A stretch of 64,000 nt of DNA from Nematostella vectensis (GCF_932526225.1 NC_064040.1:14422856-14486855), one strand, 5' to 3'; positions 9,369 through 21,350 are shown, counted from the first letter of the stretch. Translations and numbers: made by a program. The notes: generated by a model from the letters alone, not told the origin.

Positions 9369-11248
9369 ATGGCTGAATTACAAGTGAGAGGTCGTCACAC
9401 AGAAACTAACAATAGCGCACAGTCAGAAAATCTCTAAACCTACAAGTTTTAGCTTGCGGTCCTATTATTGACCTACTTAATGACCTAATTATAAATGATA
9501 CACCGCAATTTCACTTCAGACGACTACACAAATCTACTCCATCGTCGTCCACTGCCCCGGCTCGTGTTTGTTTAGACTTACTTAGAAGCGCCTCCATTGC
9601 ACTACTACTGGTCTGCCTTTTAAATGACGTCCAGCTTAATCCAGGTCCACAAGCTACAAATCACGCTACTAACGTCCATCTGCCATGCATTCCACTGTCC
9701 AAAAATGGTGTAAGAATATGTCATTGGAACGCGAGGAGCTTCAATAATGATAAATACGAGCAAATAAAAGAAATCCTTACACACCCTCGTACGGAGATTG
9801 ATGTGATGATTATTACCGAGACGTGGCTGAATTCCTCACACACGAACGAAGAATATGGGATCCCTGGATATCATATTGAGCGGAAAAATAGAACTAGAAA
9901 GGAAAGGGGAGGAGTAATGATGTACGTATCTCACGCTATGACTCATACCCGTTTACCAACTCTAGAATCAAGTGACACAGAGCTCCTTTGCACTCAAGTG
10001 ATACCGTGCAAGTCCAACTGCCCAATTATTATTGCCGGAGTCTATCGTGTGCCTGATTCAACTGCTGAAATGGATGCTAAGCTAAAAGGTCTCATAGAAA
10101 AAATGTACATCACCAACAAAGAAGTGCTACTACTGGGGGATCTCAACATCAACTTCCTCAAACAGCAAAACCACAAGCATCGTCTAATCAAGTTCCTCAA
10201 ACCATCAATGAAGTGACTCCTCCAGAGAGCCAGGCTTGCTTGGATCACGTTTACATTAACCAGCCACAGGGCATCACAAAGACCAAGGTATGCAACAACG
10301 GACTATCAGATCATTTACCAGTGTGCGTTGTGCGCAGATACAAAAAGAAACAAGATCGCGCAGCAGATAAAAACCATGTCTATATTTCCTACCGTGACTG
10401 CAAGAAGCTGGATGAGGAGGCCTTCCTAAAAGACCTTGATGAGGCCCCGTGAAGTGTGCTGGACACCTTTGATGACCTTGATGACGCTGTGGATTATGGG
10501 AATCTGACTTTCCTAAGTATCGCTGATATACATGCTCCTCTTATTAGAAAGCGTGTAAAGAAACAAAACCAACCACAGTGGATGACGCCTGAACTCTACG
10601 CAGCCATTAGAGACCGCGACAGGCTGCTAGAGAGAGCCCGAAAGTGTAATTGTGGCTCAGATGCGTGGGAAACTTTTAAATCAGCTCGAAATAACGTTTT
10701 TCAATCCATCCGAGAAGCTAAACGAAATCATTTCAACAAGTCATTTGAACAGAGTTCAACGGCAAAGGAATTCTGGAGACATCTAAAAATTGCTATCGGG
10801 CAGACAAGTAAACCGTCACCTTCGCAACTAAGAGCCAATGCAAGCAACACACCCACCATCACAGATCCACGTGAAATAGCTAATGCATTTGACGAGTTTT
10901 TTTGTTTCCGTTGCTGCCACCTACAGAAATAGCAATGTCAACATGAGAACGCTGTCAACTTCAGATTTCGAAAAGTTAAAAGGGTTTGTTGATAGCAAAA
11001 TCCCGAGTGTCACTAAATTTGAAATACCCAACGTCATGCAAGAATTTGTGCAAGGTTATCTTCTTCAACTACAAACGTGTAAAGCCACAGGTTTGGACGA
11101 TATAAGTGCTCGCCTTTTAAGGGCTGCAGCCCCAGCCATAGCTCCATCGTTGACTAAGATCATCAACCAAAGTATAAAACTGGACGATTCCCTGCGCGCT
11201 GGAAAGAGGCGAAAGTCTGTCCAATATATAAAGCTGGAGACCGCCTGA
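9369..11248 (+). pseudogene. LINE copy 1: leader and AP-type endonuclease region
   Basis: The ATG at 9369 opens a leader that shifts frame near 9430. From about 9418 a single frame carries the hydrophobic stretch SIALLLVCLLN, the 2A-like motif DVQLNPGP, then endonuclease motifs CHWNARS (about 9733), ITETWLN (9815), RGGVMMYVS (9915), AGVYRVP (10036), LLLGDLNINFL (10130), DHVYINQ and LSDHLPV (about 10240-10320). These are the conserved APE-family blocks of LINE endonucleases, which nick target DNA to prime reverse transcription. A frameshift near 10200 splits the domain and a TGA stands at 10450. The rest, to 11248, is the linker between endonuclease and RT, including ATGLDDISARLLRAAAPAIA. Confidence 0.8.
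9590..9649 (+). other. 2A-like ribosome-skipping motif in LINE copy 1
   Basis: Translation gives a hydrophobic run LLLVCLLN followed by DVQLNPGP. The consensus for 2A sequences is D-V/I-E-x-N-P-G-P; here Gln replaces Glu and Asn precedes the Asp. 2A-like sequences are known near the N-terminus of some CR1/L2-type LINEs, where they separate a short leader from the endonuclease-RT polyprotein during translation. The motif is in frame with the downstream endonuclease. Whether this variant is active cannot be judged from sequence. Confidence 0.7.
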
Positions 11249-12545
11249 GTGTTGATAACTACCGGCCCATCAGTATTTTACCTGCCCTGTCCAAAGTTAT
11301 TGAAAGACACATACACGTTTGCTTATATGAATACCTAAACAGCCACAAGCTATTAAGTAGTAACCAGTCAGGTTTCCGTCCTTATCACTCGTGCGATACT
11401 GCCCTAGTAAAGTTGATTGACTATCTCATTGGAAATATGGATCAGGGACTAATATCTGGCTTGAACCTCATAGACTACCGAAAGGCGTTTGATTTAGTAG
11501 ACCATGACACGCTTATTAAGAAGCTCTCCATATATGGCGTCTCTGGAAAGTCACTAGATTGGTTCAAGTCTTATCTAGAAGACCGAAAACAGAAAGTCAC
11601 AATTAGTGGTCAGCTATCAGATTCGAAGCCCATTACTGCAGGCGTTCCCCAGGGCTCGATTTTAGGTTCCTTAATGTTTATCCTGTTTATTAATGACTTA
11701 CCACTTGAAGTCTCCAACAGCGCACTCGAGATATATGCAGATGATACAACACAAGTCGCAAGTGGAAGTAGCGTTAGTGAGGTTGAGTCTATTCTTACTG
11801 AAGAGCTAAAAAAGGTGAATGGATGGGCGAATGAAAACAAAATGGTTTTGAACCAAAGCAAAACCAAATCAATGCTTATCTGTAGCAAGCCAAAGTTGCG
11901 CACATTGACAGGAAAGGATTTGACAGTCAGCACAGAAAATGGCCAGCTTGAATGTGTCAATGAAGTTAAACTGCTTGGCATAAGATTAGACAACTCCTTA
12001 ACCTGCAACCACCTCAAGTACATTCACAATAAGATCTAAGCGACTAGGCTTGTTAAAAAGGACAAATAAATTCCTGTCACTTAAAGCAAGAACCCTGTTC
12101 TACCATTCGCTCATACAGCCAATATTAGACTATGGTGCTATCGTCTGGGGCTCGACCAAAAAGCAACACATCGACGATATGGTCAAGTTCCAGAAACGGT
12201 GTGCGCGGGTTATCCTCGATAAGAAATGGGATGGAACTTCAAAACCACTTTTTGAAGAACTAAATATTGTCCCATTCGACAAAAGAATAATCTACCTACA
12301 ACTTGTTTTGCTCTTTAAGGCAATGAACAATATGACCCCATGCTATATCAGAGATATGTTCGTTAAGTGTAGTGATGTACATAACAAGAACACTAAAAAT
12401 GCAGCAAACCATAACTTAGTACTTCCAAAGGCTCGGACTACATTAGCAAAAACAGCTTTAAGTTTGTAGCAGCTAAAAGGTGGAATGCATTGCCACTAGA
12501 AATCAAAGAAGCCAAGTCAAGCCTTCTCCGCAAAACTAAGAGAAT
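11249..12545 (+). pseudogene. LINE copy 1: reverse transcriptase and C-terminal region
   Basis: RT motifs in order: NYRPISILPALSKVIE (about 11260), NQSGFRPYHSCDTALVKL, DYRKAFDLVDHDTLIKKL, AGVPQGSILGSLMFILFIND and the catalytic IYADDT near 11733. Continuous coding covers 11413-12039; a frameshift near 12030 leads to 12050-12469 (HSLIQPILDYGAIVWGST) and another near 12460 leads to the C-terminal AAKRWNALPLEI. The palm-domain YADD is intact but the reading frame is not. Confidence 0.82.
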
Positions 12546-12717
12546 ACATCACAACACTGTAAATAAGTTTATAAATCAGCAAAGGATTGTTATTGTAAAT
12601 AGTTTCGTCAAAGATTCCGCTGTAAACAGATTTGTAAATAGCTTTTATTTATTTTGTTTCTGTTGAGGGCCATGCGTACATTATCATTGTGATATGAAGT
12701 GAATCCCTCATTAAAAT

Positions 12718-13089
12718 GGGCATCCATCCATCCATCCATCCATCCACCCACCCACCCACCCACCCACCCACCCACCCACCCACCCACCCACCCATCCACC
12801 CATCCACCCATCCACCCATCCACCCACCCACCCACCCACCCACCCACCCACCCACCCACCCACCCACCCACCCACCCACCCACCCACCCACCCACCCATC
12901 CACCCATCCACCCATCCACCCATCCACCCATCCACCCATCCACCCATCCACCCATCCACCCATCCACCCATCCACCCATCCACCCATCCACCCATCCACC
13001 CATCCACCCATCCACCCATCCACCCATCCACCCATCCACCCATCCACCCATCCACCCATCCATCCATCCATCCATCCATCCATCCATCT

Positions 13090-13178
<89 letters not shown>

Positions 13179-13201
13179 TGTCTGTCTGTCTGTCTGTCTG
13201 T
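12718..13201. repeat. Compound tetranucleotide microsatellite (CATC/CACC/CTGC/CTGT)
   Basis: About 484 bp of pure tetramers in four blocks: mixed CATC and CACC to about 13086, then CTGC to about 13174, then CTGT to 13201. The CATC-CACC alternation is itself an 8-bp repeat from about 12895. It lies inside the 3' region of LINE copy 1. Frames of Trp-Met-Asp-Gly, Pro-Thr-His or Cys-Leu-Pro-Ala repeats are artefacts. Confidence 0.97.
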
Positions 13202-13505
13202 ATCAGTAAAGCTATTCAAGCTCGATAGGCCAATTTCAACGTAGGATGCCGTTTTTATGACTAATGAACAACTTTGATATATTCCTCCAACAAACATTGC
13301 TCTCTACAGGAAAACTAAACGCCTCCCATTGTGTACCTGTTCGTCTTGCTCGTCCTGTGTTTGTTATTTCTGAAATTATTGTAACTGTTATTGTAACTAT
13401 TATTTAAGCTGAACCGCCTAGATTAGTCTGTTCTATTAGCGGGTGAGCACATAAAAGAAACAATAATGTATTTATGTACAATAATGTTGAAGTTGAAGTT
13501 GAACT

Positions 13506-14852
13506 TAGTTACAGGCTTCAAAATGGTCATTTACACCTTTTGCTGTTCAATAACGGGAAAGGAACATTCATTTGTGCCAAACGTTGTATCGTTAACGTGC
13601 ATTGTACGTTCATCAACATCGCACGAAACATCCTTAGCGTGACTCGACTTTCAATAACAATGATTGAATATGTGCGAACTTTAAATAGCATCAACGGACA
13701 ATCAATAACGCAATTGGGCATTTATTCGGGATGGAATGAACATTTTTTTGCAGGCAATCGAAAATTCAATTACAGGTTTGGACAATCAGTAGCGTTTATT
13801 GACAATCAGTTATAAAAAATAGAAAATTCATTAGGCAATCAATAAGCCTTTTCAGACAATCATGCTCATCAATGTGACATTCACCAATGTGGTTTGACAA
13901 CCATTTATCCGATTTAAACCAAACAACAAGGAAAAATAAAATTTCATTAGAGTTACTATTTTTCTCTTTTCTTTAAACAGTGGGCTCCTAAAATTAAGAG
14001 AAATATAGAATTATAAATATTTTTTAACAAAAAACAAGACAAACAAACAACACTTTTTGTGGATAGTTTATAAAAGCAAAAAATGTATACTCACTCGTCC
14101 GCTATAGAAAAACAGAAAACGTTTGTATGAGAAATGCCGCAAAGAAACCCCTCGAACACAGGGAAGAGCTTTAAGAGAGGAGAGAGAGCGTACCGCCAAG
14201 TATGTGGTCAAGTTGAAAGAAGTTGAAGAAATATCACAGTCACTTTGGCTATTTCGCCCTAACAGTCTTATCTTCCACTTTTCTATCATAGGGGGGATGA
14301 ATGCACAGAGATTCAACGACTTCTTAAACACGACTGAATCTTTACCCCAACGAAAACGTCATTTTTAAGTGGTGGTAGCGAAGCTATTCAGGACTTTTTG
14401 CGGTAGCGGGGTTGTGTCACTCGCTAATCGTTAATAGCTTACTAATCGACGACGCAAGTGTAACCCATAGCCAATCATGACTCTTCTAATATCACAACAC
14501 TTGGCCAATCAAATCAAACGTTTTAGCGAAAAAGCCCGCGAATTGTCAGCGGTTTTCCAAACCAGGTAAAAAAAACATGGCGGCCGTAGTTGAATTCTTT
14601 GAAGGTTAAGACTATGATTTAACGTCATTCCTGCCTTTCTTGCCAATTAAAAATCGAGCCACATTCGGTAAATAGCTATCTGAATGCAAGGTTTCGCTTC
14701 AAAGTCCGTTCGTTATCAGTTCAACTTTCACGAAATATCATGTTGTCAACAAACTTACGAAACGCCACTTGTAAGCCATTTCCACTTCCCCTTTACTACT
14801 GCTGGCTGTGCACCAAATTCTTTGTTTATTTCTTGCATGCATGCTTGCTTAC
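13506..14852. other. No gene seen; expected site of a copy C last exon, but absent
   Basis: A short repeated motif related to GACAATCAGT occurs around 13690-13865. Nothing resembling the fibrinogen-like exon of copy B is present on the minus strand here, although this is where it would be expected for copy C. Confidence 0.5.
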
Positions 14853-16168
14853 CATAGCTTCGTTCTCCCAGTAGAGGGTAAAAGATGATTGTTACTTACC
14901 ATGGCTTCGTTCTCCCAGTAGAGGGTAAAGGATGACTGTAACTTACCATAGCTTCGTTCTCCCAGTAGAGGGTAAAAGATTACTGTTACTTACCATGGCT
15001 TCGTTCTCCCAGTAGAGGGTAAAAGATTACTGTTACTTACCATGGCTTCGTTCTCCCAGTAGAGGGTAAAAGATGACTGTTACTTACCATAGCTTCGTTC
15101 TCCCAGTAGAGGGTAAAAGATTACTGTTACTTACCATGGCTTCGTTCTCCCAGTAGAGGGTAAAAGATGACTGTTACTTACCATGGCTTCGTTCTGCCAG
15201 TAGAGGGTAAAAGATGACTGTTACTTACCATGGCTTCGTTCTCGCTGTAGAGGGTAAAAGATGACTGTTACTTACCATGGCTTCGTTCTCCCTGTAGAGG
15301 GTAAAAGATGACTGTTACTTACCATGGCTTCGTTCTCCCAGTAGAGGGTAAAGGATGACTGTTACTTACCATAGCTTCGTTCTCCCTGTAGAGGGTAAAA
15401 GATGACTGTAACTTGCCATGGCTTAGTTCTCCCAGTAGAGGGTAAAAGATGATTGTTACTTACCATGGCTTCGTTCTCCCAGTAGAGGGTAAAAGATGAC
15501 TGTTGCTTACCATGGCTTCGTTCTCCCTGTAGAGGAAAAAGGATGACTGTTACTTACCATGGCTTCGTTCTCCCAGTAGAGGGTAAAGGATGACTGTTAC
15601 TTACCATATCTTCGTTCTCCCTGTAGAGGGTAAAAGATGACTGTAACTTACCATGGCTTAGTTCTCCCAGTAGAGGGTAAAAAAAGACTGTTACTTACCA
15701 TGGCTTCGTTCTCCCAGTAGAGGGTAAAAGATGACTGTTGCTTACCATAGCTTCGTTCTCCCTGTAGAGGGTAAAAAATGACTGTAACTTACCATGGCTT
15801 AGTTCTCCCAGTAGAGGGTAAAAGATGATTGTTACTTACCATGGCTTCGTTCTCCCAGTAGAGGGTAAAGGATGACTGTTACTTACCATGGCTTCGTTCT
15901 ACCAGTAGAGGGTAAAGAATGACTGTTACTTACCATGGCTTCGTTCTCCCAGTAGAGGGTAAAATATGACTGTTGCTTACCATGGCTTCGTTCTCCCTGT
16001 AGAGGGAAAAGGATGACTTTTACTTACCATGGCTTCGTTCTCCCTATAGAAGGTAAAGAATGACTGTTACTTACCATGGCTTCGTTCTCCCAGTAGAGGG
16101 TAAAAGATGACTGTTGCTTACCATGGCTTCGTTCTCCCTGTAGAGGGAAAAGGATGACTTTTACTTAC
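14853..16168 (-). repeat. 47-bp minisatellite in intron 2 of copy C
   Basis: About 29 tandem 47-bp units homologous to those beside copies A and B. On the minus strand nearly every unit has CCATG|GTAAGTAA (or CTATG|GTAAG). In most units the preceding acceptor-like CTACAG is changed to CTACTG, while a subset (about 15240-15300, 15380, 15530, 15770, 15990, 16130) keeps CTACAG. The array ends exactly at the donor of exon 2 (16168/16169). Confidence 0.92.
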
Positions 16169-16395
16169 CATGGCTTCGTTCTCCCTATAGAAGGTAAAGA
16201 AAGAGTTCTCCTGCAGTCTGTTTAATGCTCCATGGCTGTACCCATCGGGGGACAAGAGTTCACAAACATCTTGGCCACCTGGTACGATTCCGTGGTTGAA
16301 CGAGAGGCATCGCGGGTGACTGGTGCAGAGCATAGCGCAGTCCATGTGACACATCACGTGATGCGTGGCTATAATTGATTCGTTTAGTCGCTTAT
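16169..16395 (-). CDS. PAN/apple-domain exon (exon 2), copy C
   Basis: 227-nt open exon with acceptor CTTTGTCTTACAG|ATAAG and donor CATG|GTAAGTAA, in the same phases as copies A and B. It encodes the PAN core MCHMDCAMLCTSHPRC with a few substitutions (for example IVPGG for TVPGG and ENSFFTF for ENSSFSF). Its partner signal-peptide exon is 17932-18058. No fibrinogen-like exon was found downstream, so copy C may be a truncated gene, splice to something unrecognised, or be a pseudogene despite the open exons. Confidence 0.7.
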
Positions 16396-17931
16396 CTGTA
16401 AGACAAAGAGAAAATCGTCCATTTAAACAGCGCCAGAAGCTGGCCAAGTAATGCCTCCACCATCAGGGCCGTAGTAAGCCGCCATATAGTGTAATATTAT
16501 CTATCGTAAACCTAAACGGTATCGTTGAAAAACGCTAACTGTGGACTACCGGAATTCGGATAACAAGCACTAAAGAGCAGACATTACAGAAATAGAAAAA
16601 TAGAAGAAAATTATTTAGCAGAACAATAAACACAACCAGCTTTATTAGATAGAGGACAAACAACATGCAATTTTTAATGAAACTGAAATCACTCTTTACA
16701 GTTGGTAGTTAAACAAAACTCCTGATGGATTTTGAGTTTTGCGCTGTGAAGTTTTGGAAGGGGCAATATATTGAAAATTTGTAGGCAACAAGTAAAAGTA
16801 ATTTCTGATGTAAACAGCGTAATATTTAATTTATGTTCAGGGCCCCTAAAACTGCAGAAGAAGAAAAAACGTTGGGAGGGCTAATAGGACGAAATGGTCA
16901 TTCAATGTTTTTCGTCTCGCATCTTTGCATGTTTTGTTTGTGAGCAAAAATTGTTTAACATTTTAGTAAATTTCAATTACAATAAACTATTAATTGCAAT
17001 ACTTATTCATTCTGCCTTCTAGCCACATCCCACTTAAATATTTTTCGAAAGTTTCCTATGATACGGAGGCGTGTTTACACCTATCTTAATACGTTGGAGG
17101 GAAAATCTTATGGATAGAAATGTTTCATCGATTTTTTGTTCTCTTTATTATGCCTTGAGCAAACAGTGAAAACACAAATAGATATTGCTTGTGGCCGCTA
17201 TTAGGCGGGTTGACCGCAAGACAAATAAAACATTGTGATGGGCACATCACCTTCCAACAGTGTTCTAATAGCGCCAACATTGCTGGGCAAATATGTTTGT
17301 GGTGTAAATGGGTATATTTACTTATAATAGTATAGCTGCATTGCTTTGATATGTGTTTTTTTTTAGAAATATCAAATCATGCAACACATAGATATAACCT
17401 AGAAGCAGAGACCTTTTTTCCTGTTTGTTTCTATCAGTTATCTGTGTAGAGTCTATGTTGTGTCCGTTATCGTTTGTTTACATAAACAAACGGGAACACG
17501 AAAGAACATAGTGATAGAAGCAAAAAGGAGGAAGGAACTGCTAGTAGGGTACACAAAAACCCTAAAACATTATTTAAAATCTGTTCGAAAGTTTGGAAAA
17601 GAAAGTTTGGGAATAGTTAGTTACGACCATGCTACGATGAAGTTTCAGCCACTCTAAATCTCAAAAGGTCCCGTACAACTTTCAGATATGGTTTGTGAGC
17701 TAGTAAAAAACGTAGGATTTATCCGTAGAATTCTCGAGGAACGAAAAATGTAAAGTGTGTTATGTTGACAAATCCCTTTCTAGATATATAAAACACTTTC
17801 ATAGTTATATTACGGTAGCTGTCGTTTGGGTAGCACCAAAATGGATGGGACGAAAGGCTTTCCCTACCAATATCATTTTCTCTCATAATTCATAATTCTT
17901 GTCTCGAAATGAAGCTACTTATAATACTTAC
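16396..17931 (-). other. Intron 1 of copy C
   Basis: About 1.5 kb between exons 1 and 2, shorter than in copies A (2.9 kb) and B (3.7 kb). The part from about 17340 matches 3310-3930 of copy A with many substitutions; the rest appears unrelated. No coding segment was recognised. Confidence 0.6.
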
Positions 17932-18058
17932 CAACAAATCTGACGTAATGACCCAGTTTGCTATGCTCCAGTCGTAATATGGCATTTCCAAATGCTACTA
18001 TCAGCCATGGGATAAGCAAATAAAATGCGTGAAGATTGTAAATTCTTCCCACATCCAT
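17932..18058 (-). CDS. Signal-peptide exon (exon 1), copy C
   Basis: 127-nt coding part from an ATG at 18058 to donor GTTG|GTAAGTAT. It encodes MDVGRIYNLHAFYLLIPWLI and the same hydrophobic core and FGNA site as copies A and B, with ILRLEHSKL in place of ILHMEHSKL. It ends in phase 1, in frame with exon 2 at 16395. Retention of the open frame despite changed flanks suggests past or present constraint, although the gene's 3' end is not found. Confidence 0.62.
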
Positions 18059-18819
18059 CCTGCCATATGCCCCACGCCCTTGATTATTAACGCGGCATCT
18101 GCTGCGCGAAGAAAACAAGCTGAAAAGTCTTTTATCTTGATGAGTTATTTTCGTGAATTCTATTGGATTAATGTTTGCAATGAAAAATTAAAGTACCACA
18201 AACAATACCTTTCAACAAAACCTTGTAAATAACTCCCTCTAAAGGATTTTTCTCACATCCTATTGCCTATCAGTTAAGATGGGGAAGATGTCTGGTTAAC
18301 AATTATAAAAATTCTAAAAATAATTGAAGTTTAGGTAAACATTTACAATAAATTGGGGATATGGCAGGTGTTCTTAAAACCTTCTATCACGAAAATAACA
18401 GCAATATCTCCAGGAGTGACTAGATTAACCCATCATTACTATAGCGCCCCAGGAAGCCCGTAAAATATAGGCACAACTCCAAAACGTCAGAAATGCAAAC
18501 TAGACTCTTTTTTTCTTATAAGAACGTCGAATTTTCCGTTAAGGCTGGGCCGTTCTCATTTTTGGCACATTTTGAGGCTGAATATGTTCTTGACAATGTT
18601 CTTAAATTTTTGTGTATATAGGGTTCATCAGAACCCGAAAGAACTGAAAGCTGCTGCTAAGCACGCCAATAAAACTATTGTTGCGTTTATTGCAAAAATT
18701 CCGATCCGCCATCTTGTTTATTAATATGGCTCGGCGATCACCCTTTTAAAGTTAACCCTTTCGGTTAAGCCTGCGTACGAACCGAAAGTAATATCGACCC
18801 TCGAGTGTTCCGGGAGTGT
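18059..18819. other. 5' flank of copy C; no gene seen
   Basis: Similar to the 5' flanks of copies A and B to about 18510, then unrelated sequence. No gene was recognised. Confidence 0.45.
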
Positions 18820-19163
18820 CAAATCAAATCATCAAATCATCTTTATTTTGCTCATAATTCTGTTTCTTTACATAGGTATATACTAAAGGATAGAGATCTA
18901 TAATTTGTTACAAGTAAAATAAATGAGAACAAGTTCGAGCAGGGAAGCTAAATAAACTAGTCAGTTATCGAGTTAGCTTCCCTTACCATAAAAAGTCAGT
19001 TTTGAGCAGAAAAAAGAGAGAGAGAAAAAAGAAGAAGAAATTACTGCCCCACCCCCCACCCCCTCAACCAATCCCCACCCACCCTGGGAAGGAAACTAAT
19101 CTTATTATCAAGTTACTATGGAAATTGTTAGAGAAAAATAACGATATTTACAAAGTTTATAGG

Positions 19164-21350
19164 CTAGATTGACAGTAGATAATGTTTGGCGAGTTTTGGA
19201 AAAGAAAAGGTGCCTGAGTCCTTGAGAGAAAATGGAAGATCTCTCCAAATATCGGAACCGACAAAAGAAATTGATTGCTTACCTATATTTGTTCGTATTT
19301 TGGGTTTGTATAGATTTTGATTTGCTGCGTACCTAGTGTTGTAACTATGTAAGCTGCTGGCATATTGAAAAGTGCAATAAAAAATATAAGGAAGAAGACT
19401 TTTGTGCCACGAGTGAATGAATTTTAGGGCATGTAATTTGAAAACATTATCTACAGTCAGAATATCTAGTAAGTTTAGCAATGGTTTGGCACTTGCAGTG
19501 TCTTTCCCATAAGTGCGGGCAAAAAAAATTAATCTGACAAAATGATTTTATTTTGTTTGCAAACTTTTCAAGTTCGTTTTGAAAGTGCTACCCCATGCTA
19601 ATATGCCATATGAAATATGTGGATAGACCAGATTGTAATAGATTTGCTTCAATTGTTGGATAGAAAGATAGTGCCTTAATTTAGATATTATTCCTATGTT
19701 TCTGGAAATGCGGGAGCGAATAAAAGAAATGTGATTTTTCCATGTAAGATGCTCGTCTATCATTACTCCTAGGTATGTAATGTACTTCTTACGTTCCAAC
19801 AATTGATCAGATCCATCTGAATTTCTAAATCGAATATTAATAGGAGTATCTTTTTTTCTCGATGATTTGATTATCATGTAATTTGTTTTTGTCATATTTA
19901 TAGAAACCTTATTAACGTGGCACCAGTTTTCCACCTTGGCAAGCTCCGTATTCATCAAATTCTCTAGTGCTATAAGATCGCTGGAAGAGGCGAAAACATT
20001 GGTGTCATCTGCGAATATTTTAAAACTTAGCTTGTCAGAGGAATGTGGCAGATCGTTTATGTAGATTAGGAATAGAAGCGGACCTAGTGTACTTCCTTGC
20101 GGAATACCACAAAGCATTGTCAGCTCAGAAGACCTGACCCCACCCAAGTCAAGATATTGTTTTCTGTCAGTTAGGTAATTAGTAAACCACTTGAGTGCCA
20201 ATCCCCTTATCCCATAGGCCTCTAATTTATCTAGTAAAATGCCATGGTTAACTGTATCGAAAGCCTTCGAGAAATCTAAAAATACACTACAGGTATGCAT
20301 ATTATTGTCGATCGCTTTTCTAAGAGTGTTTATTATTTCGGTTATAGCCAATGAAGTTGAGTAACCTTTCCGAAAACCAAATTGACATTCGTAAAGTATG
20401 TTCTGTTTTTCTACATAGTTAATGATTTGTTGATAAACAAGCTTCTCAAGTACTTGAGTGAAAGTTGACAGAGTTGAAATTGGTCGAAAATTAAACGGAT
20501 CCGTGATTTCACCACCCTTGTCCACAGGGGTGATTTTAGATATTTTAAGTATATCAGGTACCACACCCTGCTGCAATGATTAATTAAGTATGGTGATTAA
20601 ACTGTCACTAATGTGACTAGACGCAAGTTTAATACAGCGCCTTGGTACGCCAATTGACGATACTTTAAGGTCCAATCCATATAGCAAGTCGTACACTTCG
20701 TGGACAAGAATGGCGCGAAAACTGAAGCTATCACGAAAAGTACGTTTTATGTACTGTTTTGGCTGTTGGGTACTATGTGGAATCTTGTTCGCGAGGTCTT
20801 GACCTACATTAATGAAATGCGTATTTAAGTGGTGTGCAATACTGGCTTTGTCAGTATAACACTTGTTGTTATAGATTAATTTCGTAATTGGCGGTAGACT
20901 GGTACTATTTTTCCGGTTTATCAGTAAACCTATTAATTTTCAAGTTGTTTTGAGGTAGCCACTATTCAATTTAAATTGATTCTCAAAGTACACTTTTTTG
21001 GCAGCCTCTTTTACACGATTTAATTTGTTGTTGTAGATTTTATAGAATCTAACTTTACTCGAATCGTTACTGAGAAAGTGCGTTATGAAAAGTTTTTGCC
21101 TTTGTTTTATCGAATTAAGTACTGCCTTAGTAAGCCATGGTTTTGCTTGCTGTTTAATTTGTTTATTGGTTCGTTTACGTAACGGTGCATGTTTATCCGT
21201 TAGAGATTGCAGCGCACTGATTACTTTATTAATGCTATCATTTACATCGTCAGTTACAAATTGTTGAAAATCAATTAACCCAAGATTGCTTATAAACAAG
21301 TCATTGTCAAAATGCGAGAAATCACGGAAGTACTTATTGTCTTTACGCAA
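19164..21350 (-). pseudogene. LINE copy 2: linker, reverse transcriptase, C-terminal region
   Basis: The linker 21350-20940 (with PLRKRTNKQIKQQAKPWLT) continues after a frameshift down to about 20580. The RT frame of 342 codons is intact over its core: FNFRPISTLSTFTQVLEKL, ECQFGFRKGYSTSLAI, DFSKAFDTVNHGILLDKL, CGIPQGSTLGPLLFLIYIND and catalytic FADDTNVFAS. After a break near 19540 the C-terminal part reads HSYNTRYAANQNLYKPKIR and SDIWRDLPFSLKDSG. The RT palm motifs are all present, but the flanking frames are broken. Confidence 0.82.

Larger units (their letters stand above)
9369..13505 (+). mobile_element. Non-LTR retrotransposon (CR1/L2-like LINE), degenerate, copy 1
   Basis: Nearly full-length LINE in plus orientation: leader with 2A-like motif, endonuclease, linker, reverse transcriptase, C-terminal domain and a 3' region ending in short TTGAAG-type repeats at about 13485-13505, a usual CR1/L2 3' tail. 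The coding part is broken by at least six frameshifts or stops (near 9430, 10200, 10450, 10900, 11210, 12030 and 12460). A 484-bp tetranucleotide repeat interrupts the 3' region. The copy cannot be autonomous. Confidence 0.85.

Noticed and set aside
12608-13297. Large repeat-protein frames (Trp-Met-Asp-Gly, His-Pro-Thr, Cys-Leu-Pro-Ala)
   Set aside because: Tetranucleotide repeat of period 4 opens all frames on both strands; no flanking coding signals.
13474-13815. 113-codon open frame
   Set aside because: It begins in the 3' tail repeats of LINE copy 1 and has no recognisable domain.
14068-14368. Overlapping open frames on both strands
   Set aside because: Checked as possible fibrinogen-like exon of copy C; no similarity to 33381-34040 and no matching splice site.
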